Assembly (NCBI RefSeq): GCF_900156505.1 | Contig: NZ_FTPR01000001.1 | Location: 744,001-808,000 of the forward strand | DNA: 64,000 nt | From: Yoonia rosea | GTDB lineage: Bacteria; Pseudomonadota; Alphaproteobacteria; Rhodobacterales; Rhodobacteraceae | Direction of reading: 5' to 3' | Shown here: positions 56,811-64,000 of the stretch, in pieces | Layout of the letters: every line of letters starts with the position of its first letter | Position numbering within the stretch: position 1 is the stretch's first letter | Translations under genes and position numbers: made by a program | The notes under the pieces: generated by a model | Seen by the model: the letters and a program-made list of their open reading frames with translations, nothing else | What the model was told of the DNA's origin: nothing | Databases searched by the model: none

Positions 56811-57590
56811 GTGACTGAAAATAGGTTCGCGCGCACAGCTTTGCCTGAGGCAGCTGTAGTAGATGACTTTCTGCGGCCTTATGCAACGGACACGCCATTG
56901 ATCCGCGTCGGGGATTTTGGTGACGGCGGGTATTTGGTACCGGACGATTTTCGCGGCATTGCCGCCTGCTATTCGCCCGGGGTTTCACAACAGGCCAGCT
57001 TTGAGATGGACATGGCCAAGCGGCGTATACCGTCTTTCATGGCGGACGCCTCGGTCGCGAATCCGCCGCTGCAGGTGCCCGGTGCGCAGTTCATCCCCAA
57101 GTTTCTGGGCGATAAGGACGAGGGTGATTTTATCACGCTCGCATCATGGGTCGCAGCAACCGACCCCAATCCGGATGCCGATCTGCTTTTGCAGATGGAT
57201 ATCGAGGGCGCGGAATACGAGACCCTCGGCGCTGCCCCCCGAGATCTGCTGCGCCGCTTTCGGATCATCGTGATCGAGCTTCACCATTTGCCCTCAATAC
57301 TGACCAAACCGAAATTTCTGAACCGGGCGCTTTCAGCGATCAATAAGTTGCACGACGACTTTGTGACGGTTCATCTTCACCCCAACAACGTTTCGGGCAC
57401 CGTGGAGATTGAAGGCGAAATGATCCCGCGGGTGATCGAGGCTACGCTACTGCGGCGTGATCGTGCACAGGGGCTCCGGCCGGTGCAATCGTTGCCGCAT
57501 CCATTGGATGTCCGTCACAACCTGCGCAAACCGGCTTTGGCCTTGCCGGACAGGTGGATGGGTGCCGCAGAACGCGGAGCTGAGGTGTAG
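56811..57590 (+). CDS. FkbM-like methyltransferase
   Basis: A 259-residue protein that looks like a class I methyltransferase. The VGDFGDGGYLV region and, near residue 140, LLLQMDIEGAEYETL, the FkbM motif, are clear. FkbM-type enzymes methylate sugars or polyketides. The start is GTG 56811, with AAGGAG seven bases upstream. An open frame upstream to 56760 is less supported. The C-terminus (RPVQSLPHPLDVRHNLRKP) is short and basic. It opens the glycan cluster. Confidence 0.78.
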   Translation: MTENRFARTALPEAAVVDDFLRPYATDTPLIRVGDFGDGGYLVPDDFRGIAACYSPGVSQQASFEMDMAKRRIPSFMADASVANPPLQVPGAQFIPKFLGDKDEGDFITLASWVAATDPNPDADLLLQMDIEGAEYETLGAAPRDLLRRFRIIVIELHHLPSILTKPKFLNRALSAINKLHDDFVTVHLHPNNVSGTVEIEGEMIPRVIEATLLRRDRAQGLRPVQSLPHPLDVRHNLRKPALALPDRWMGAAERGAEV

Positions 57591-57700
57591 GTTGTGATGT
57601 GGAGCCAGGACTGGCGTGTCCGTCCACAAACCGAACTATCCGTCATAAGACAAAAGAAAATTGCGGGCTCAGGACAAAATTGAAAGCGGATGGACAAAGA

Positions 57701-59347
57701 ATGCAGTGGAGTTTGGAAAAGGGATATGTCTTGGCGGACGGGCTGCATTACCTCGGCTTTCTCGAATTATTGCATCAGGTCATTCATCCCGACTGGTACC
57801 TGGAAATCGGCACCCGAACAGGGGCCAGTCTAAAACTCAGCGCGGCCAAATCCATTGCCGTTGATCCGGACTATCAGCTCAGTCACGAGGTGATACAGAA
57901 CAAGCCTGCGCTCCATGCCTTTCAGGAAAGCAGTGACGCTTTTTTCGAAGCCGGGCGTATACAACACCTCGGGGCACGCATTGACCTTGCAAGCCTGAAT
58001 GGCAAGCATCTGTTTGAAGATCTGCTGCGTGACTTTATCGGTACTGAAAAGTGCTGCGCGCAAAACGGACTTATCGTGTTTCAGGGCGGCCTGCCGCAGG
58101 ATGAGGCGATGGCGTCGCGCGATCACGGGCCCGTTGCACCAGCGGACTGGGCTGGTGACATATGGAAGATCCTGCCTGTTTTGAAAAGATACCGTCCCGA
58201 TCTCAAGATTGACGTCTTGGATGCGGCACCAACCGGACTGGTGATTGTCAGCAATCTTGATCCGCACAACACAGTGCTGGAAGAGAACTACGCGGCCATC
58301 GTGCAGGACTACCAGAATACGACCCTGCAAGACTATGGCGTTGAACGCTACTTTTCAGCGCTCGATATTCAAAGTGCCGCTGACAGCAGATGGCTCTGTG
58401 CCTTTCCCTTCGAGCTTGGGAAGGGCTGGCGGGACAAACCCGATATATCCATCAAGATCGCGGCACCCACGCGCGACAAGATGGTCAAATGGGGCGATTA
58501 TCACTTTGCAAGAAGCCTTGCGCGCGCGTTTTGTCGATTGGGGTATAAGACAACGATCTGTCCGGCTGAGGATTGGTATCTGCATCGCCGCGCGGGTGGC
58601 ATTGATCTGGTGCTGCGCGGGCGTGCCAATTTTCACCGCCAACCCGGGCGGTTATGCCTGATGTGGGCCATCTCAAAAGCGATGCGTGCAGTGAATTACA
58701 CGAATGCAGATCATGTTTTCTGGGCATCAAAACAGCTGTTTGAAAAAGCAAAGCTAGACCAGCCCGACGGACAGTTTTCCCTTCTGCCACAGGCTTTCGA
58801 CCATGATCTGATGACATTGGGGCCAAAAAAGGCGCGTAAAGGGTTGGCCTTTGTCGGGCGCGCGCGTGCGGGATTTGAACGATCAAGCGTTGTTCACGCC
58901 GCGCAGGCAAATGAAGATTTGCGGATTTGGGGGCCCGGATGGCAGGCTGGCAAATACGCGCCATATGTCGTTGCCGAAGGTGTGCCCAATGACGATCTTG
59001 CAGAGATTTACCAGTCAGCCCAGGTCGTCCTGAATGATCACACGGCGACCATGAAAGAGAGCGGTTTTCTCTCGAACAGGGTGTTTGATACGCTCGCTTG
59101 CGGGGCGATCCCCCTGTCGGAAGATGTGGGGTGGTTGCCCGATGACATTGCGGATTTTGTCTATCTTTACCACGATCAAGAAAGCTTTGCGGCGGGCGTG
59201 GCCCGTGCACGTGCTGAATCAGCCGCCAAGCGCAAGAAACGCGACACCTTGGCGCGGCAATTGGTCGCTGTGCATTCGTTCAAGGCGCGTGCGGTTGAAA
59301 TTCTCAAGGTCGCAGAGGCTTTGCGCGCTGAAACCTTGTCGGCATGA
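57701..59347 (+). CDS. Fusion protein: methyltransferase-like domain + glycosyltransferase
   Basis: A 548-residue protein. The N-terminal 220 residues resemble a SAM methyltransferase of the type with WYLEIGTRTGASL, SIAVDPDY and DLASLNGKHLFEDLL. The C-terminal part (about 260-548) is a CgeB/GT-B-like glycosyltransferase with a nucleotide-sugar binding region (VVLNDHTATMKESGFLSNR and LACGAIPLSEDVGWLP). The best start is ATG 57701, though no strong ribosome site is seen and in-frame codons upstream exist. It lies 110 bases after the FkbM gene. The coupling of two activities suggests synthesis of a methylated sugar. Confidence 0.75.
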   Translation: MQWSLEKGYVLADGLHYLGFLELLHQVIHPDWYLEIGTRTGASLKLSAAKSIAVDPDYQLSHEVIQNKPALHAFQESSDAFFEAGRIQHLGARIDLASLNGKHLFEDLLRDFIGTEKCCAQNGLIVFQGGLPQDEAMASRDHGPVAPADWAGDIWKILPVLKRYRPDLKIDVLDAAPTGLVIVSNLDPHNTVLEENYAAIVQDYQNTTLQDYGVERYFSALDIQSAADSRWLCAFPFELGKGWRDKPDISIKIAAPTRDKMVKWGDYHFARSLARAFCRLGYKTTICPAEDWYLHRRAGGIDLVLRGRANFHRQPGRLCLMWAISKAMRAVNYTNADHVFWASKQLFEKAKLDQPDGQFSLLPQAFDHDLMTLGPKKARKGLAFVGRARAGFERSSVVHAAQANEDLRIWGPGWQAGKYAPYVVAEGVPNDDLAEIYQSAQVVLNDHTATMKESGFLSNRVFDTLACGAIPLSEDVGWLPDDIADFVYLYHDQESFAAGVARARAESAAKRKKRDTLARQLVAVHSFKARAVEILKVAEALRAETLSA

Positions 59348-59405
59348 CAGGTAAGGGCGGTTGCCGAGATATGGCGCAACACGCGCGCAAGTGTGTTGAT
59401 CAGCG

Positions 59406-60410
59406 TCAGGTGGTTGACTGATCGCTTCCGCGCGCCGCCGTTTCGGCATCCGGTACCAGCGCCGCCATCAGGTCATTGAAATCCGGTCGCGTCTGCAGCT
59501 CCCTGATCAAGGCACGGTGGTTTTCACAACAGGCGTCATGCAGGGTGCGCAGTTCGCTATCCGCAAGCAGCTCTTTATAGATCGCGGCTTTGCGCGGGCG
59601 GATCGCGTCGATGGAGCGATCCTCGATCCGGTTGTGGTTCATCTTCTGCCAGTATTCCAACCCAAGCGCCTCGCCCCCATGATGTGCACGCCCGCGTGCC
59701 TTTTTGACCAGATAGGATTCGCATGACTTCAAGGCGTAGTGGTTCAGCTGGACAAGATCGTAGCCAAGCGAATCCGGGCCCGACCGCCAGCTGCCCTGCA
59801 TGTACCTGTCCGGCATCGGCTGGCCAGAGCCGTTGTACCACTGTGTTTCCGAAAACTGTTCGACCGTGGGGCGTTTGGGACGATGCACACCGATATGCCC
59901 CCAAAGATCGCGCTGGAACATGGTCTTGAGACCCCAGGCCTGCGGCGGGCGTGGTGTGTGATCTGCGGCGGCGCTGCGGAATTGATCTGTCAGGAACTTG
60001 TCCTTGTAGCCGACCACACCCGCATTTCCGAAAAGGCGCCATGTCATCGACAGCGTCCGCGCATCAGGAACCGCACGGGTCAGCGCCTGAAGCGTGTGAT
60101 CGCCTGTCTTGATGTTGATATATTCGTCAGCATCAATCGGGATCACCCAGTCTTCGGGACCCGCGAGATCCATCTTCAGAAAGCGACGGTAGGCGCGGCG
60201 CTGGGGCGCGGGTTTACCGCCGAATGTATTGTCGAAGTGATGCACTTTGCCCATCGCATCAAGCCGGTCAAGCAGCGCATCGGAACCGTCAGAACAATCG
60301 TTGGAAAAGACAGCAATCGCATCCACGCCGATGGCCAGATTATGCGCAACCCATTCAACGATGAACGGGCCTTCATTTTTCATCGGGGTCGCGATGACAA
60401 AGCGTGTCAT
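59406..60410 (-). CDS. Glycosyltransferase family 2-like protein, paralogue A
   Basis: A 334-residue GT-A-fold enzyme. It begins TRFVIATPMKNEGPFIVEWV and has the metal motif IPIDADEYINI (D-A-D-E) with the following YMQGSWRSG and YALKSCESYLVKK regions. Proteins of this group (related to family 92-like domains) transfer sugars to glycans. AAGGA lies seven bases before ATG 60410. It is leftward, next to a close paralogue (60477-61511), and is divergent in sequence but not in layout. Acceptor and donor are unknown. Confidence 0.82.
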   Translation of the reverse strand: MTRFVIATPMKNEGPFIVEWVAHNLAIGVDAIAVFSNDCSDGSDALLDRLDAMGKVHHFDNTFGGKPAPQRRAYRRFLKMDLAGPEDWVIPIDADEYINIKTGDHTLQALTRAVPDARTLSMTWRLFGNAGVVGYKDKFLTDQFRSAAADHTPRPPQAWGLKTMFQRDLWGHIGVHRPKRPTVEQFSETQWYNGSGQPMPDRYMQGSWRSGPDSLGYDLVQLNHYALKSCESYLVKKARGRAHHGGEALGLEYWQKMNHNRIEDRSIDAIRPRKAAIYKELLADSELRTLHDACCENHRALIRELQTRPDFNDLMAALVPDAETAARGSDQSTT

Positions 60411-60476
60411 ATCCGTGTCCTTATCCAAAACTGCCTGATCGGCCTTGGGCAATGCGTCTTTCAGTCTGGCTTGCGA

Positions 60477-61511
60477 TCAATAATCTTTCTGGTCAACGGC
60501 AGCCGTGGTTTCAATCCGGTTCTCATAGAGCCAGTCATAGAAAGCATCCCATCCCTCACGTGCCTTCAGTTCGGCAATTTTCGCGCGATGCCATGCGCAG
60601 GCCTGATCATGCAACGGCCCCAAGACCGGATCGGCCTTCAGCGCGGCCAGCAAAGGCCGCGCGCGGTCGGCGTGCGGTGCCATTGTGTGATCCTCGGCGC
60701 GGTTGACGTTCATATCCGACCAGTAGTGTTCGGTCTGTTCGCGGGCGATGTGGTTCGTGCGGCCACGGTCACGCTTGACCAGAAAACTCTCGAGCGAGCG
60801 CACGGAATAATGGTTCAGCCGCGCGTATTTATGGCTGAAGCCCTCCCATGCGCGCCACCCGATCTGGTCCATCGGTCTGTGGTTCCCGCCACAATCGGAC
60901 CACCGCACCTCGGCCTCGCGCCCCTCGGGCACGTTCTTGGGCCGGTGGGGATTGAACCGCCGGAACAACCCGTTGTTGCGGAACAGTGTCTTAAAGCCGT
61001 TGGCGCGTCCGTTGGCAGGATCATCTTCGATATCCGCGAGCGTGAACTGGTCCATCACAGGGCGGTCTTCATAAGGACCGATGCCGCCACAGCCGAACAG
61101 TTTCCAGACAAATGAAACTGCGTCGCAATCACCGATCTTTGCCATCATCTGGTCAAGTGTTGTCAGTCCGCCGCGCAGATTGATGAATTCATCCACATCA
61201 AGGCACATCAGCCAATCTGCATCCATCACCCAAGGGTGCGCTGTGGCCCGCCGCAGTGCCTTATGCTGCGGGGGGGATCCGTCCGAGACGTCATTGGGCC
61301 GGTGACTGCAATAGCCAAGCTCTTCCAGCCGCTGCAGCATCAGATCGGTGCCATCCTCGCAATCATTGGTGAAGACCACAAAACCCGTGAAGCCAATGGC
61401 CAGATTATGGGCAATCCATTCAAGCAGGAATGGCCCCTCGTTTTTCATCGTGGACATGATGACATGGGTGCCGCCAAGGGCAGGGGCTGGCAGGGCAGCG
61501 GATTTTGTCAT
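60477..61511 (-). CDS. Glycosyltransferase family 2-like protein, paralogue B
   Basis: A 344-residue paralogue of the neighbouring gene. It shares THVIMSTMKNEGPFLLEWI at the start, the metal motif CLDVDEFINL, ARLNHYSVRSLESFLVKRD in place of the other's LNHYALKSCESYLVKK, and the same length. Its start overlaps the stop of the GT-hydrolase gene by four bases (ATGA), so it is the second gene of a leftward chain. Tandem duplication is the likely origin. Confidence 0.83.
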   Translation of the reverse strand: MTKSAALPAPALGGTHVIMSTMKNEGPFLLEWIAHNLAIGFTGFVVFTNDCEDGTDLMLQRLEELGYCSHRPNDVSDGSPPQHKALRRATAHPWVMDADWLMCLDVDEFINLRGGLTTLDQMMAKIGDCDAVSFVWKLFGCGGIGPYEDRPVMDQFTLADIEDDPANGRANGFKTLFRNNGLFRRFNPHRPKNVPEGREAEVRWSDCGGNHRPMDQIGWRAWEGFSHKYARLNHYSVRSLESFLVKRDRGRTNHIAREQTEHYWSDMNVNRAEDHTMAPHADRARPLLAALKADPVLGPLHDQACAWHRAKIAELKAREGWDAFYDWLYENRIETTAAVDQKDY

Positions 61512-63394
61512 TCTGCGCCTTCTCTTTTGAGCTTGCGAAATGCGGGCGTGACGCGCGCCGCAAGCGCATCATGCCCGCGCGCTTGCAGGTTTGCGATCAA
61601 CGCCTTGCGATACCACGGCAACGCACGCCGTGCGCGGATCATGTCGTAAAAGACCGCAGGGGTCAGCGTATCGTCAAAGGCGTGCTGCATCAGCGGCTTT
61701 AACAGGCCCGCGCGGCGCAGGAACACAGGCGAATAATGTCCCGAACACCATGTCTTGAGAAGGACCAGCTTGTCGCTCTCAAGCCGTTCAACATGCCGTC
61801 GGTCAGGGGTAAAGAACGGGTCATAGATGACAAATGCCTTTTGCACGTCGTCGATTTCAAAGGCGCAGTCGCTGTGGGGCAGGGACCAGTCACGCGCGCG
61901 CCCCATGGCAAAGCGTTCCTCCCAAGGCACCAAGGCCTCTTCCAGCGTGGTTTGCGGATTAAAGCTGATGACGGTTGCACCCGGCGACAGTGATGCGAAG
62001 GCCAGTGCAGCAAAGCCGCCCATGGAAGTGCCTGTCAGGATCACCTTGTCGAAAGCCGCAAAGAACCCGTCAGAGGACAGCTTTTGCAGATAGCCAATCA
62101 GCTGTGGATCGCGGAACCAGTCTTTGCGGCGCGCCATGACGGACAGATGCGAAAAACCATTGTCATGAACGAATTTATAGGCCCATGGCTCGCGCTCGGC
62201 TGACATGTCATTGACGCTGGACAGATTATCGAATGTCACGACAAGTCGGTCTGGGTTCCGTTCAACGTATGACACCGCATGGTTTTTCAGACGGGTGTAG
62301 AAGCCCTGATTGTCACCACTGGTATGGATTTCTGCAAACCAGCGGGGCAGCTTTGCACCGGCCTCGGGGCGTGGATCATCGTCCGCGATGCTGGTCTCAT
62401 CGGTTGCGATGACCGTCTTGGATGGCTCTGTCGTCTTTGCTGGGGCCTCGCCATTCATGGCTGCGATCACAGCCTGGAAATCAGGCGATGTGTCTCGCAG
62501 GTTTTCGCGGGTGGCGGTTTCCGCGTCGCACAATGCGGCCTGTGCCGCTGCAACATCAGGCAGGGCCATCAGTGCAGAGACTTCCGCGCCTGCTGCACCC
62601 AGACGCATGTCCACTGTCCAGCGTGCGCCGGTGGTCGTGGCCAAGGCTTGCAGCCGAGCCGTGTGAACCGCGACACTGGGGTGCTGCTTGGCGGGCAGGG
62701 CGTGCTGGTGGACCAGATAGGTCTCCACCGATGGCGCGGGAATTTTCAGAACCGATGCTTTGCCGCCGGCACGGGCCGTAACGGTCGCGCCGGCAAGGCT
62801 TTGGGGGGCAGGGATCACACCGCCATCACCATCGACCCAAACGAGGTCTGCCTTCCCTTGAACCGGTCCGACAGGCCGTTCCGGTGTGCGTGATGCAAAC
62901 AGGCCAAGCCGCGTCACACTGCGCTGTGTCCCTGCACCCGCAAGCGATATCGCGTGTTGCAAAAGCCCACCCGGAATATGGGGCCGTTTCGGCGCAATTC
63001 CTGCGATCTGGAGGGGCGCGCAGAGCACATCTGCATCACCGCAGGACTGCATGAGCGCAGGCAGACTCTGTGACGGATCACTGATGCAGAAATACTCGTC
63101 CGGCGCGAGGTAGAGCCCGTAACCGCCGGTTTCTGCCGCCTCCATGCGGGCCGCACGGATTGCCGAATTGTGGATTTCTTCCTTGATGTCGGAATCAACG
63201 GCAACGGGCACGATTTCAATCACGCCTGCCGCGGCCAGCGCATCAAGAAGCGGTTCCTTTCCGGCCTGTCTGCGATCAATGTAGATCATCGTCTGCGTCA
63301 CACCGAGCGTGCGGTGATAGGCCAGCCATTCCACAAAGGCGGACGTGGGCTTCCATACGAAGGCGCTGAGCAACAGTCGTGGACCTACCCTCAT
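61508..63394 (-). CDS. Fusion of a degenerate GT2-like domain and an esterase-like hydrolase
   Basis: A 628-residue two-domain protein. Residues 1 to about 300 resemble the two GT2 neighbours (SAFVWKPTSAFVEWLAYHRTL, with ETYLVHQHALPAKQHP as the C-terminal helix). The metal motif reads LYLAPDEYFCI: the first Asp of D-x-D-E is lost, so transferase activity is doubtful. Residues about 380-628 are an alpha/beta-hydrolase-like domain with nucleophile in LTGTSMGGFAALA and His in CSGHYSPVF. It may act on a glycan ester or acyl group. It is the first gene of the leftward unit; ATG 63394 is the start. Confidence 0.8.
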   Translation of the reverse strand: MRVGPRLLLSAFVWKPTSAFVEWLAYHRTLGVTQTMIYIDRRQAGKEPLLDALAAAGVIEIVPVAVDSDIKEEIHNSAIRAARMEAAETGGYGLYLAPDEYFCISDPSQSLPALMQSCGDADVLCAPLQIAGIAPKRPHIPGGLLQHAISLAGAGTQRSVTRLGLFASRTPERPVGPVQGKADLVWVDGDGGVIPAPQSLAGATVTARAGGKASVLKIPAPSVETYLVHQHALPAKQHPSVAVHTARLQALATTTGARWTVDMRLGAAGAEVSALMALPDVAAAQAALCDAETATRENLRDTSPDFQAVIAAMNGEAPAKTTEPSKTVIATDETSIADDDPRPEAGAKLPRWFAEIHTSGDNQGFYTRLKNHAVSYVERNPDRLVVTFDNLSSVNDMSAEREPWAYKFVHDNGFSHLSVMARRKDWFRDPQLIGYLQKLSSDGFFAAFDKVILTGTSMGGFAALAFASLSPGATVISFNPQTTLEEALVPWEERFAMGRARDWSLPHSDCAFEIDDVQKAFVIYDPFFTPDRRHVERLESDKLVLLKTWCSGHYSPVFLRRAGLLKPLMQHAFDDTLTPAVFYDMIRARRALPWYRKALIANLQARGHDALAARVTPAFRKLKREGAE

Positions 63395-63494
63395 GATATT
63401 GCGCCTCCTTCTTCCACTGCCCGGCGGTGGGAGTGCTTGTGAATATCGGCGTGAATGTATAGGCTTTGCTGTGGTTAGAAAAGGTTGATTTACG

Positions 63495-64000
63495 ATGCCG
63501 CGGACAGGCCAAAGTCGGGGTTTCTTTATTGGCCTGAGGCGGGATCAATTGGGCGCGCGCCTGTTGATGATGCTCAACAGTATGCGCCTTGCGGAAGACT
63601 ATGAAACGGATTTTCGCATTAACTGGTTTCCGCGCGGTGCTGCGGCCCCCAAGCTGGACACGCCGCTTGATCTGTTCGATCCCGCGTTCATCGACCGGCA
63701 TTTTATTGCGAACGAAGATTTTGAAGAACTATCCGCAATCACCAAGCCGATTGAGAGCTTCCGGCGCGATTCTGATCCAGGCAGATTGAACGCCCATCTC
63801 GCCGGCGGTGGTCACGTCCTGCTAGACGAAGGGTTCGAGATCGAGAGACTTCCCTTCGAGACAGGTGAAGACCATCAGGACCGTTTTCGCACCTTTCTGT
63901 CGCGCATTGGTTTCAACCACAGCGTCAAGGCGCATATGGCCGAGATCGAAGGCGCCATGGCCGCATTGCCGGGCCCGGTGATCGCCTATCACATCAGGCG
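63495..64000 (+). CDS. Fucosyltransferase-like protein, truncated by the window edge
   Basis: The first 168 residues of a rightward gene: MPRTGQSRGFFIGLRRDQLG, then ARLLMMLNSMRLAEDY. The sequence ends with PGPVIAYHIR at the edge. QLGARLLMMLN followed at distance by a HIR motif is the pattern of O-fucosyl- and NodZ-type transferases, in which HIRRGD binds GDP-fucose, so the next bases should encode RGD. AAGG lies 10 bases before ATG 63495. It has no stop in the window and the name is tentative. It is divergent from the GT-hydrolase gene. Confidence 0.55.
   Translation, partial: MPRTGQSRGFFIGLRRDQLGARLLMMLNSMRLAEDYETDFRINWFPRGAAAPKLDTPLDLFDPAFIDRHFIANEDFEELSAITKPIESFRRDSDPGRLNAHLAGGGHVLLDEGFEIERLPFETGEDHQDRFRTFLSRIGFNHSVKAHMAEIEGAMAALPGPVIAYHIR

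Overview
The window reads as a stretch of an alphaproteobacterial chromosome, most likely Rhodobacterales (Roseobacter group). The strongest pointers are an adjacent sciP-ctrA pair, a Usg protein, a GTTC-N7-GTTC type SOS box, a magnesium-type HemB, a dimethylglycine/sarcosine dehydrogenase-like protein with a GcvT-like tail, and two copies of a GCCTCCGGCGGG intergenic element that I associate with this family. The genus cannot be fixed from the sequence alone. Most of the window is a dense housekeeping backbone with many 4- to 14-base gene overlaps. There are no rRNA genes, no recognisable insertion sequences, no CRISPR array and one tRNA.

Layout. 1-1.6 kb: the start of a leftward gene and a divergent MocR regulator around a palindrome-rich intergenic region. 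1.7-2.7 kb: rplM-rpsI with promoter and terminator. 3.1-4.9 kb: a GntR/FCD regulator, an isochorismatase-like hydrolase and an apparently exported Rid protein. 5.3-12 kb (leftward): mnmA, a Tat-exported YHS protein, an unknown P-loop protein, an acetyl-CoA-type metA, an alpha/beta hydrolase, ppk2, a TetR regulator and a PagL-like lipid A deacylase. 12-17.7 kb: sciP, ctrA, ligA, recG and a 40-residue membrane protein behind an SOS box. 17.9-23.8 kb: an IscU-like protein, hisI, gluQ, trmFO and gyrA. 24-28.9 kb: usg, a tiny lipoprotein, ornithine cyclodeaminase and arginase with a divergent Lrp regulator, dsbB, a DedA-like protein and a YpfJ metallopeptidase. 29-35.6 kb: tRNA-Leu(CAA), a Hint-domain protein, a MobA-like transferase, the FAD/GcvT-like oxidoreductase, a SYLF lipoprotein, hemB and a small membrane protein. 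35.7-43.6 kb: mfd, a Bcr-type efflux pump, a FrnE-like DsbA protein, an acyl-CoA ligase, an XRE-cupin regulator and a CsbD-like protein. 43.7-56.5 kb: an orphan YejA-type binding protein, a candidate small RNA, 3-hydroxybutyrate dehydrogenase plus patatin, a LysE exporter, a DUF502 protein, psuK-psuG, a divergent DUF4198/HupE pair, rpsB-tsf, and a LuxR solo with aroQ. 56.8-64 kb: a glycan-modification cluster.

How genes work together. ligA, recG and the small SOS-type membrane protein lie in line, which suggests a link between DNA repair and division control. Arginase and ornithine cyclodeaminase would convert arginine to proline under the divergent Lrp regulator. psuK and psuG form a complete pseudouridine breakdown pair. 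3-hydroxybutyrate dehydrogenase and patatin are translationally coupled, possibly for storage-polymer or lipid turnover. The right-hand 7 kb collects an FkbM-like methyltransferase, a methyltransferase-glycosyltransferase fusion, two glycosyltransferase paralogues, a third paralogue fused to an esterase-like domain, and a fucosyltransferase-like gene cut by the window edge.

The items most worth a second look are the SOS-box/40-residue membrane protein (17525-17742), the promoter-hairpin-terminator unit at 45592-45702, and the degenerate glycosyltransferase-hydrolase fusion (61508-63394).
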